A model generated the notes under the pieces. It ran no database searches and was not told the DNA's origin. It worked only from the letters and a program-made list of their open reading frames with translations. The position numbers and the translations under genes are program-made. DNA of 64,000 nucleotides from Dryomyza anilis (Eukaryota; Arthropoda; Insecta; Diptera; Dryomyzidae): NCBI GenBank assembly GCA_951804985.1, contig OX638132.1, positions 103,530,026-103,594,025 of the forward strand. The letters are read 5' to 3'. Position 1 is the stretch's first letter, and each line of letters begins with the position of its first letter. Below, in pieces: positions 1 through 10,259 of the stretch.

Positions 1-848
1 TACAACTTACGGCTAGAGGCAGCATTTACGCGTAAAACTGAAATTTTGTGTTCGATGTCAACTTGCCATATTATTCGTAGACCCAATTTGAGGGACCAAT
101 TTTTATAATGAACCAAATAAAAAAGAGACATAAAAATATATACAGAATCTAGTTATACAAATGATATGTCAATCAAATATTTATATTTTAATTAAGTTTA
201 TGATTTATAATAAAATTATAAATTAGTTTCTCTTAATTATTTTGTAAATAGTGAAATAAAATAAATGTATGATAACATTTATTTATGATTATAAATTTTA
301 TATTAATATAAAAATATAAAAACACAAAAAAACATTTTTTTTTTAATTTATACATTAATTTTTCAAACCAATATATTGTAATATATCGTAAAAAGGCATA
401 TTTAAAGTACACTATCATTTATAAAATTAAAATTATTCAATTTATTTTTATTTTAAATTTTATTTTTAAAAATGAAAAAACTAACAGGTGTTTTTTTGTA
501 TAGAAAAATGTTACTAAAATAAATTTCTATAAAGCAGAGTTTTATGAAAAGGTGGATTTTGTGTCAAAAATGTTATCCATTGCAGTGAATTGTGTGGTGC
601 TCCCATGATAAACATTTATTGATTGTAATCTTCAATATGAAAAAAATGATAATTGGTATAAAATTCAATATAATCAAAATCATTAACTGTTATTTTGCCA
701 AATTGACAAATAAGTAGTTACTCAAAATTATAACGTATCAATATTTACATGTACTTGAAAAAGTAAAATCCGAAATTACCACGGTTATTTTAATTAACTA
801 TTCAACAAATCCGTGATAATCTGATTTCCCGGAGACAAAATAAAACAC
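1..848. other. AT-rich intergenic DNA, nothing recognised
   Basis: Very AT-rich sequence with homopolymer A and T runs. No open frame worth calling, no terminal inverted repeats and no RNA gene were seen. Confidence 0.6.
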
Positions 849-1800
849 TCGAAATTAGCAGCTTCACAGTCACTTCAGGCACACGTCGCACACGCTTAGG
901 ACTTCCGATTGAACCGCGCACATTACATACATTCCGTTGAGTACGTTGCGGTCTTGGCAGCTCCGTTTTTTCTATTCCGACATTTCCTGCTCTACTTAAT
1001 GCGCTGAGAAACTTAGAGCAACTCAGTAGCGCACAACAAGAATCATAATCATCATCATCATCGTCAACTAATTACTCTGCCATTATTCAAAGTCATTCGA
1101 TTGTAAATGGCTACGAGTACCAGAACACAAAAGCCGAGGTGACCACAAAGAGCTACAAGCTGCATACCGTGCAAAACACACCCCATGCCAAATCAACACA
1201 CAATGATTGAATCAAAGGCCATTCAAGTCGCAATAAAAAGATTATCGCCCGAAGGTGTTATTTAACGAGCACAATTGCGAGCACTACACTCCGGTATCGT
1301 TTCCGAATGACCTGAGTGAGTTGCGCTGTCGAAGGGAGTAACAAAGTTGACACAAAAAAAGCAACTAACAAAAACTCCCAGGGTGGTCCACGCAATTTCT
1401 CGGCGGCACACGGACCATGTACATCGTTGCCCAAATAAATATTTTCATACTCTGTGGTTTTCACTGTACTGAGCTCGGCTAATTTGGAAATTAGTTTGAG
1501 TGCATGAGAGAGAGCGAGCGCCATTCAAGTAAAATCATTAATGAGACGAACAACGAACCATCGCAAGAGCGAATGATGGATGCCGTTCGGTGGCAGAGCA
1601 ACCACTCAATTGAAGAATCACTCAAAAGCAACCATTTTCTTGGTGCTCATCCAATGGCAAAACATTCGCAGCAGCTCAGTTTGAGCTGCGCCAATGGCAA
1701 CACCTGAAGATTCACTCAGCTGTCCACGTCTGGCAAGATGTAGTACTTTGCAAGTGCAGAACAATGTTGTGTCTGCGGACAAGTGGCGCCATGGAGATTT
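849..1800. promoter_or_regulatory. Non-repetitive block upstream of bagpipe, candidate enhancer
   Basis: Base composition is much more balanced than on either side, and no repeat family seen elsewhere in the window occurs here. It holds CAAGTG, the Tinman core, at 1751-1756 and 1780-1785, plus a short ATC microsatellite near 1045-1065. Small open frames on both strands (1258-1524 and 1504-1707) resemble nothing and have no splice context. Enhancer function is inferred only from composition, motifs and position, about 5 kb upstream of a Tinman target gene. Confidence 0.35.
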
Positions 1801-2188
1801 TTGCGTTCCTACAAATTGTATAGTGTTTCAAGATATGGAATGATATCAAATAATATTGAATTAAAAATATGTTTAAAGAATAAAATAAATCCTAATAATT
1901 CCTGATACTATTAAATATATTTCTTTTTATACAATTATTTGGTTAAAATTTTATAAATACAAGATTAAATAATGGCAACATTTTCTTTACTTGTTAAATT
2001 TAAATTTGCAAATTTTACAAAATTAGAATATTTAAATTTAACATTTAAAAAATTTAGGATTTTTAAAAGTTTTTTATTCATACATTTTTGTTTTATGAAA
2101 ATATTTAAGTTTCATTGAATTTCATAGAATCGTATACTAAAAATTTTGATTACGATTCTTTTGTAGTCATAGTCAAAAAAGTTGAATA

Positions 2189-2591
2189 TACCCAGTCTGC
2201 CATGTCTCGGAGACCTTCGGTACCTCGAAGTTTTCCCGAATAACTTCGATAAAAAAAGTTCGAACTCGTTGCTTTCTCGATTCTAATTTTAAAACATTTT
2301 CGTACATTCAAATTCTTTGACAACATACGATATTTAAAATTTTATCAAATCGATATCGTAATATTTTTCGCAGCAATCTCGAACTTTGATCATTTTTTTC
2401 TTCGATGTCATTCCGCTTTCGATATATATCTCGTATCGAGAAAACTCCGACAGAAAGTTCCGATATCTACCTACCGTCTAGGTCCAATTTGACGTTCGAT
2501 ATCGTTACGAGAATGAGTCCGAAATCGTGCGAATTCTCCATCTACTCGCAATGATCTCGTAACGATATCAATACGAATGGCATACTGGGTA
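2189..2591. mobile_element. MITE with CCCAGT(A/C)TGCCAT terminal repeats and TA duplication
   Basis: The ends are inverted copies of a roughly 13-bp repeat (CCCAGTCTGCCAT at the left, ATGGCATACTGGG at the right), flanked by TA on both sides. The interior is rich in CGATATCG, TTCGAAC and similar words. Related sequence recurs near 52232-52512, 56055-56637 and 59550-60400. No transposase is present. The TA target suggests mobilisation by a Tc1/mariner-type enzyme, which is inference. Confidence 0.65.
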
Positions 2592-4012
2592 GTTTTAAAA
2601 AGTAATTTGATACTTAATACATTTTTAATGATTTTCACACTACTTTTAGAGAATCAAAACAAGTAATCGGACTACGGACTACAAATGTTTTACATTCTTT
2701 TCAGATTATTTGAAAAGAATAAAAAAGTAGTCGGATTATTTTTTATTACTATTTCTATTTTTCATAGAATATTTTTGGAATATTTGAAAATAATTAAAAA
2801 AGTAATCCGATTTTTTTTTATAAGTTTTATTTTTCTTTGATTCGTTTCTGATCATTTTAAAATGTTTTTAAAATAATCTAAAAAAAAAATAAAAAAAGTA
2901 TATTTCAAATAATGAATAATAATCTGACTACTTTTTTTAATTATTTTCAAATAATCTGAAAATAATGAAAAAAGTAGTCTGATTACTTGTCTTTGATTTC
3001 TTTAAAGAAGTCTGAAAATTATAAAAAAATGTACTACGAATCAAACTGTTTTTTTAAGTATTTCTAATCGTAATCAAAATTTTTGATTACCACTACTATA
3101 CACTAAGAAAAATTGGCTTGTAATAAACATATTAATTAATTAATTAATTAATAATTTTTATAATTTCTAGATTTTTAAAATAATTATGTTAATAAAAATA
3201 TTAATATGCCAAATATTCATTTACAAAAATCTTTAATTTTTAATTGATGATCTAATTTTGTTTACCATATGATAAGAATGTGTAAATCAATTAGTTGATT
3301 TTTCAACATTAAAAATGCGTTAATTACTTTTTATAATATTAATCAACAAACTCAAAAATTTAGTTTTTCATAAAAAATGTATTTGTTGACTTTTCGTTCT
3401 ACAACGACATTATTTTTATTAACATAAATTATAAAAATATCGTTGCGAACATAATATTGTCAATATCATGCCAAAGGGGGAATTGGAATTTGCTTTTTTT
3501 ACATTTATGAACGTAGTTTTTCCTTAAGTATACTGTGTCAGAATCGTGCGTGGTTTTTGTTGGATTCTTTTAGTCACAAAAGACAAAACCAAAAGGGCGA
3601 ATATTTTCGTTTCTTTACCATAACTTTTTACTAGTACAAGATTAAATAATAGTGTAAAGGCATCATTTATTTGTTTTAAAAGCACATATCGATTGGCATT
3701 ATTATTTAAAAAAAATATTTTCCAAACATTTTTCAGGATAGTTTTGGTCAGGATATAGCCACACAAAATCCGTATTTAAAATTCAGTATGTTGTCCAAAT
3801 CCACAGTTATTTTATATACGTTATTCTATTGATAAATAATCCAAAATAACAAAAAAAAATTGAAAAAAAATATTTTTTACAAATTTTTAATGCAATTCAA
3901 ACTTTATAATTTGATTTCCCAACATTTTTAAAAATGCACATTCTCCCCTTTGGCATGTCAATAACGATATGTTGTCTGCAAAATGGATTTTTTAAAATAA
4001 TTATCTTCGATT
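2592..4012. repeat. AT-rich stretch with degenerate repeats and transposon fragments
   Basis: 2640-3070 repeats variants of AAAAAGTAGTCGGATTA in both orientations. 3200-3414 is a degraded relative of the element at 39721-39952, sharing the right end TTCGTTCTACAACGAC. 3458-3960 is related to the foldback at 49957-50248, sharing the words AAGGGCGAAT and CCTTTGGCATG. No coding sequence is supported. Confidence 0.5.
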
Positions 4013-4064
4013 CTTTAGTATTCGTAATCGTTTAGTAGTCATTAAACGATTACGAATACTAAAG
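4013..4064. repeat. Perfect 22-bp inverted repeat with 8-nt loop
   Basis: The arm starting CTTTAGTATTCGTAATCG and its exact reverse complement are separated by GTAGTCAT. There is no mismatch over 22 bp. Confidence 0.9.
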
Positions 4065-4234
4065 TCATTTTTTTAAAGTTCCCAAAAATCTGCCGTAAGT
4101 CAGCCTTTAAAATTCAACAATACTTGATAACCATACGCCTTCCATAAACTTTTATTTATCTTGTGCTCGAAATATTCCTCAAAAATGTTCGATATGTTGT
4201 TTCGTCCCTACGCAACAAACCAAACAATAATTTT

Positions 4235-4590
4235 ACGATGTCGATACGATATCGATACGATATCGGTACGATATCGATACGATGTCGATACGATATCGAT
4301 ACGATATCGATACGTTATCGATACGATATCGATACGTTATCGATACGATATCGATACGTTATCGATATCGATACGATATCGATACGATATCGATACGATA
4401 TCGATACGATATCGATACGATATCGATACGATATCGATACGATATCGATACGATATCGATACGATATCGATACGATATCGATACGATATCGATACGATAT
4501 CGATACGATACCGATACGATATCGATACGATACCGATACGATATCGATACGATACCGATACGATATCGATACGATATCGATACGATATCG
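4235..4590. repeat. 11-bp tandem array with TATCGATA in nearly every unit
   Basis: About 32 copies of the unit GATATCGATAC with a few substitutions, such as GATACC, GATGTC and GTTATC. The unit is nearly its own reverse complement. It contains no stop in any frame, so it produces spurious open frames of Arg-Tyr-Arg-Tyr-Asp-Ile. TATCGATA is the DRE word bound by DREF, and CGATA is the BEAF-32 core in Drosophila. The array lies about 2 kb upstream of bagpipe. Confidence 0.95.
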
Positions 4591-6398
4591 TTTATTGCCT
4601 CAAATTTTTGTTTTCGATAATCTATAATGATACGAAAACAATAGAGTTTTCGATAAAAACGAATCTATCTAAAATGATATCGTTGTTTTTGTCGTTATAG
4701 ATATCCAGATGATAAAGAATTTTTTTTGATAAATAAATTTTAAAGAAAATGTTATTTTTTGATAAATAAATTTTAAAGAAAATTTTATTTTTTGACGCAA
4801 TTAAATTTTCAAATACTTTAAAGATAGCATTAATATATATTCAAAATCGAAATTAAGGAAATTTTGTTTAGCGTTATATTTAAATTTCTTAAAATTTATT
4901 TTAATAAAAGTTTTTTTTTTTATGAAATAAAAGAAACAAAATAAATGCAAAACGAATTAAAGTGATTTTTTAACAAATTAACAAACGCTCAGGGGATGCC
5001 AAGGGATGATAGGTTAAATGAAGGGGGGAAAGATGGAGTAGTGTCGGTGAATGTTTGTTTTGAACTTGCCAATATCAAAAATGTCGGGAAAAACGGACGC
5101 AGGGAGATTGTTCCACAAACGTGTCGAGCGACTAAAGAACGAATTCTCCACATGCTCCACATTTTTCATTCAAATTGTCATTTCATTAAATATTTCATAT
5201 TATGGATACCAAGTAAACACATTTTATCAAAAAATGCAAAGATCCAAATATAATTCTAGTTTAAAAGAAATGTTTTTCTAGGAAGTTTTATTTTTTCTTA
5301 AAATTCAAAAATTTTGTCTTCAAAAAATTAAAAAAAAAAATATGAAAGTTAAAATTATTACTTACAGTTCGTATTTTTACTACAAATTCAAATTTACTCA
5401 TTATCAAAAACAAAACTTTCATTCATGAATTTCCGATCGAATTTCATATAAAATTTGTAAACAGTTTTGAATTCGATGTCTTGATTTCAACTATTTGAAT
5501 TTGCTTGTTTTTTTTGCATATTTTTTGTATTGTGACATCGAGTTCAAAATCGTTTATTTACAAATTTTATACAAAATTCGTTTCGAATTCGATCGCAAAC
5601 CGAAACATGTTCGTTTTACTTAAAATTACAATTTTCATTAAAAATCAAAATTTTATACAATTCAAACTTTTATTAAAACTTCAAATTTTTAATATAAATT
5701 AATGTTTCTTACTGATAATTTAATTTCTACTAAAAATCATAATTTTAAAAATTTTTAATTTCATTCGATTTTAAAGTTTGTACATAAATCCAACCTTAAA
5801 CCATCAATTCCAAATTATCAAAGTAATTCAAAAAAAGTATAACCTTATGTGATATTTATTTATTTTTCAATTTTTAACGACACTGAACCTATATTGCTTT
5901 TTTGTACCAGAAAATATATTCTTTTCAAAGGATATATTTATGCCAACTATTGCCTTTAATACGAACACTAAAAATACATTTATCGTATATAAACATTATA
6001 TTAATTTACAAAACAAACTGTACTTTTTGACCCATTTTATTATCAACATCCTTACATAAATTTTAAGGTTTGTTTAAACAAACTTCCAACCGTCTCAGAA
6101 ATTACAACATCCAAACAAACTCCTTGAGTGAATTCCGACAAAACCCAACCAAACCAATCCAACTCAAAGAACATTTCTCAAAATGTACTTCAGTGTCGCT
6201 CATTGCTTTACCACTGACTGCACTTGTTCCAACAACCAGCCAACAACAAAACACTCCGCGCGCAAAGCACACATGTGATGTGGAAGATGTAGTTGTTGTT
6301 GGCACTGCGCAGGGAGGGTGTTAAAAATAGAACATCCACCACCACTCAGTCGCACAAGCACTCGAGCCGCACAACGAGAGACTCGTGAGTGCGATCGG
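4591..6398. other. AT-rich upstream DNA of bagpipe
   Basis: AT-rich sequence with no recognised gene or clear transposon ends. The final 300 bases, from about 6080, become less AT-rich and CA-rich, and lead into the candidate promoter. Short frames in this stretch resemble no known protein. Confidence 0.5.
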
Positions 6399-6433
6399 TA
6401 TTTAAACTGCAGGAGTCGTGGTGAATTCCAGCA
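6399..6433 (+). promoter_or_regulatory. Candidate bagpipe core promoter (TATA-like plus initiator)
   Basis: TATTTAAA at 6399-6406 is followed 31 bases later by CCAGCAT, whose A at 6430 fits a fly initiator at the expected distance. This would give a 5' UTR of about 112 nt before the ATG at 6542. The surrounding 6190-6480 is richer in GC than the flanking DNA, as expected for a proximal promoter. No well-placed DPE was seen. The start site is inferred from spacing only. Confidence 0.4.
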
Positions 6434-6541
6434 TTCAATACGCAACGGTCTGAACACAAAGACGTCTCGTGTCGAAGTTAAAACAAATTTAAATTCAATA
6501 ATTAAAGATATTCAATTTTGAATCAAAATAAAATATATTAA

Positions 6542-8126
6542 ATGCTAACAAATATGGCAAGTGCGAGTGCAATGTCGGTGAAAGCGCTTTCGACGCCCTT
6601 CTCGATTAACGACATCTTAACGCGTAATAACACCACAATAACGTCCGAGCAGCAACATACGCAACAGCGTCGGAACTCGGCGCAATTTTCCGGCGCCGAT
6701 TCGGATGCTGAACTCGCGCCCAATTCGCGTCGGAAATCCTGCGATGACGGCTCGTCGTCTAACGCCTACTGCCGCGCCGCCAGTGATCTGAACATCTACA
6801 AGTTATCGCAATGCAATCTGTCCTCCTCGGATAATGTCTCGAACCCCAGTCCCAGCTGTGACCTGAGATTGGATGCCGCTCATGCGGCTGACTATTTGCA
6901 GTACTATGCGGCGCTCGACAACAACAACAGTCACGGCGATTATATGCAACGCAAATTGGCCTATTTCGGTGCTGGCCTCAAGGCGGAATACGGTGGCAGT
7001 CGCGATTGCCCCATAGACATGCGGCGCTGCACGAGCAATGATTCCGGTAAGTTTACCTAAGACATATAATTGGCTAAAAGCCTTTTAATGTGCGCTACTT
7101 TATGCGAAAAACACGCGAGCCTTTGTGTTGTTACCACCACTCATTAGTCGCTTTGTTATTCTTTCCACAGATTGTGAGTCGCCACCACCGTCGATGTACT
7201 CCTCGGGCTCAAACAATGGTCTGCATTTGGATGATTCACTCGGTGCCGCCGGCAATCGCAAGAAACGTTCGCGTGCCGCCTTCAGTCATGCTCAGGTTTT
7301 TGAGCTGGAACGTCGTTTCGCGCAACAGCGCTACCTAAGCGGCCCCGAACGTTCGGAAATGGCCAAAACTCTGCGCCTCACTGAGACACAAGTGAAAATC
7401 TGGTTCCAGAATCGCCGCTACAAGACCAAGCGCAAGCAGATTCAGCAACACGAGGCTGCACTTTTGAGCGCCACCAAGCGAGTGCCCGTGCAAGTGCTGG
7501 TGCGTGAAGATGGTAGCACCGCGTACGCTCATATGTTCCCGCAGGCAGGTGCCTATCCGCACAGCATTGATCCAGCACTGCTGAACATCTACAGACATCA
7601 GGTAGGTTTCTCAAAAAGAAAATAAAAATTTAGAATACAAAATTCTGTACGCAAAGTCTTAAAGAATATTTAGTGTGTTGAAAATATCACTAACATTTGC
7701 CTCTTTCTTTCAATTTTCCAGCTCCAAATGGCTTACGGTGTCGGCGTTCCCATGCCACAGGTTCCATTTCCATACTTCTACCCACAAGCAAAAGTACCTC
7801 AACCAATTCCACCACCAACAACACAGTCCAATCAGTCAAACACACACTTTTCCGCACAAACCGCCCACAAAACTGTGCTGAACTTTGGCAAAACGCAAAT
7901 GTCGTCCTCTAATGAAGGGCTACGTTACATGCACTCCTCCTCGGCATCGTCGTCGCCCACACACGTCACAGCAATCAGCCCTCGTTCGAGTCCTACAAAT
8001 GGCAACGTCGGCGGCATTGGTCTCCAGCAACGTGACTCGTACACCTCGATGCCAACGGATGCTGACAGTGGTGCCGAAAGTGAGTCTCTGATGGGGGACT
8101 GTGAGGAGAACGTCGAGATCGATTAG
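6542..8126 (+). CDS. bap: bagpipe, NK-3 class homeodomain transcription factor (three exons)
   Basis: Exons 6542-7046, 7171-7601 and 7722-8126 join in frame to 446 codons plus TAG. Donors are G/GTAAGT and CAG/GTAGGT; both acceptors follow pyrimidine-rich tracts (TTTCCACAG, TTTTCCAG). An in-frame TAA abuts the first ATG, so translation cannot start upstream. Residues 20-26 (FSINDIL) are the TN/EH1 repressor motif that binds Groucho. The homeodomain is residues 199-258 (starts KKRSRAAF), with Trp246, Asn249 and Tyr252, the Tyr54 hallmark of NK-2-type domains. A conserved [11 protein letters not shown] stretch follows. Exon 3 carries FPYFYP (328-333), PQPIPPP and an acidic end, EENVEID, all as I remember them in Drosophila bagpipe. 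The fly protein is about 380 residues, so this one is longer, through Ser/Asn/Thr-rich spacers. Known role: nuclear regulator of visceral mesoderm downstream of Tinman and Dpp signalling. Identity is very likely. Confidence 0.96.
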
Positions 8127-8385
8127 AATACCGCGGTGTTGTGTACGAGATTTAACGAGATGATTGTGATAGGAAAGTTTTAATTTAACATAAGTAGTTT
8201 AAAATAATGTAAATTTGAACAAGAACAGCTATATACCAAAGATGTACGTAATATAAGAACAGAAATTATAATTGAAAGCTTTATTTTATTTTTAGAAAAG
8301 TAAATTTAATGTTTAGTTATAATTAGTAGTATTAAAATCAATTTATGAACAAAATAATAAAGAAACATTTAAAAAAATATGAAAA
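8127..8385 (+). other. bap: bagpipe 3' UTR with AATAAA signal
   Basis: The stop codon at 8124-8126 is followed by AT-rich sequence with an AATAAA hexamer at 8356-8361. Cleavage about 15-25 bases further on would give a 3' UTR of roughly 250 nt. No coding potential is visible here. The exact end is inferred. Confidence 0.5.
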
Positions 8386-9562
8386 CATCTCTATTTTATT
8401 CTCTAAAGTATTGGGTTTTATGTGACCTATGGTTCTAATTTTATCTTCGTGAAGGTTTTAAATCTCAACAGTACAATTAGTTGTCATGAATTGTTTATCT
8501 TTAAAACACTCATTGCTTTATACATTCTTTAATACGATACTGTTCAGGACAGGAGGTAGTTAATTTAAGCAGCAAGACCGATGACAGCTATATAAACAAA
8601 ATCTATGAGTGACATTTAAAAATATATTCTAGTCCTTCAATTTTCTGTATTATACATAGTCACTACGCTTGTAGAAAATGTAATATGGAGAAAGAATATT
8701 TTGAACCTTGTCAAAACCCCAAAAACACTAACTGGTGATGATAATGTCTTCACTAATAGGGTACCTACATTTCTGCTTTGGTAATTGTTTTATTTAGAAT
8801 ATTCTATAATGATTTTTTCTAATATTTGTTGCTATTCCTGGTCTATTTTATGATGATTTTTATAAATGACAATTGTAGTTTTTGGAACATACTAAATTGA
8901 TTTCTTTAATCCAAATAGTAAATATTGTAATTTTTAACAGATCTTGTTTCGTTCGATAATTACACAATATAAGACCAATTTTTAAAGTCCTACTTCACAG
9001 AATTGATATTCAAAATTACAAATAAAACAACAGTAATCTTTAGTATTAATTCAGTGAAGTAGTGCTCTGAAGTTATAAATTCTCCTTTTTTTACCATCTC
9101 TAATTAAAACTCTTTCATTTTATAACTAATGCCAGCTTACATTAATGGTATAATTACTATCAAAATATAAAAACCAATTCGAAATACGCTGAAATAATAA
9201 AAATTCTGCTTTCTGCAGATCTTTCAAAACGGAAGTACTCAAATACTATCACTTCATATCCTATCCCTTCATACCCATTGCCGACACTTGATAGTTCCAA
9301 AAAGACCACACAAATTGTTTGTTTAATAACCATTTAACAAGATTTTTTGCACTGAGTACTTGCATGTCCTTCGGAGTCACTCAAACGATGATACTTAAAG
9401 TGTCTGCAAAAACGACTTCAAAGTGTCAAATGTGTCTGTCGAAAAAAAGATGCGCTCATGATCGTTGCAAAATCCAAATGATGTTTTATAAAACCAAAAG
9501 TATAACCAAGTTCAAGTGTTTTTTTTGTTTCTTCTCGTGCTCAATTTCGAACTGACTCCGCG
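8386..9562. other. Non-coding DNA downstream of bagpipe
   Basis: Mostly non-repetitive AT-rich sequence with no supported open frame. It becomes more GC-balanced after about 9200, leading into the putative regulatory elements at 9563 and 9791. Confidence 0.45.
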
Positions 9563-9607
9563 CATGTCCTTTAACACGCACTATGTGGTGACGACATTGT
9601 CAAGTGG
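9563..9607 (+). promoter_or_regulatory. Conserved block with Tinman-type site, copy A
   Basis: It starts CATGTCCTTTA, continues CGCACTATGTGGTGACGACA and ends TGTCAAGTGG. TCAAGTGG matches the Tinman (NK-4) site, and TGTGGT matches a Runx core. The last 31 bases match an inverted copy at 32833-32876 with one difference. Weaker similarity continues about 60 bases beyond it. Function is inferred; it could also be the relic of an old repeat. Confidence 0.45.
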
Positions 9608-9790
9608 TCCGGACGGAGTCTACAGACTAAATATTCGTACATTATGCTGAGTCCTGGCGATCGTGTTGTACGGGGTGCGATTGGTGACACTTCTAGTGCC
9701 ATGTCGCGACTATGTTCAACCTCATGTTTTGTAAATAAACATTGTGTGGCACACGCACATTACGACGGGCGAAATAGGTCCTTTTTGAGA

Positions 9791-9902
9791 AATGAGGCGT
9801 CTGCTTCAAGTAGCGCATAAACTGGGTGTAAACACGGTGGTGGCAGGATCGGTGGCTAATTCGGACCTCCCGAATTGTAAACAAACACACGGCGGTTTTG
9901 AG
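9791..9902 (+). repeat. Local direct duplication, copy 1
   Basis: Shares GTCTGCTTCAAGTAGCGCA, GTGGCAGGAT, GCTAATTCGGA and ACACAC-GGTTTTGA words, in order, with 10131-10228. TCAAGTA at 9806-9812 is a variant of a Tinman-type site. It contains no coding frame. Confidence 0.75.
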
Positions 9903-10130
9903 TTACTCAAGTTGGCTACTACAATTTGAATGCTTCGCTATTTACAGGAAAAAAATGGTCTAGTTCAATAATAAAAACTATCCCAGGCCCATGATCGGAA
10001 ATAAGGATATGTGAATTTTTGCCTTACCATAATTCTATCAGTTATAGGGCCAATATGATTAAGACTAGAACATGTCTAACATAGCCGGAAAATTAACCTT
10101 GTATTTTTTTACATTGGTCATACTAAAAAA

Positions 10131-10228
10131 ATGCGGTGTCTGCTTCAAGTAGCGCACAAACTGTGGCAGGATTTGCTGCTAATTCGGATCTCGCGAATGA
10201 CGAACACACACACAGAGGTTTTGACAGG
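10131..10228 (+). repeat. Local direct duplication, copy 2
   Basis: Second copy of the module at 9791-9902, in the same order and orientation. It is slightly shorter, lacking the segment between CAAACTG and GTGGCAGG. It ends about 30 bases before the hAT-type insertion at 10260. Confidence 0.75.
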
Positions 10229-10259
10229 AAAATAGTCGAGTACCTTATGTAGTACCAAT

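Noticed and set aside
4161..4700. Three overlapping long frames rich in Arg-Tyr-Asp-Ile
   Set aside because: They are translations of the 11-bp tandem array, which has no stop codon in any frame. No conserved domain or gene context.
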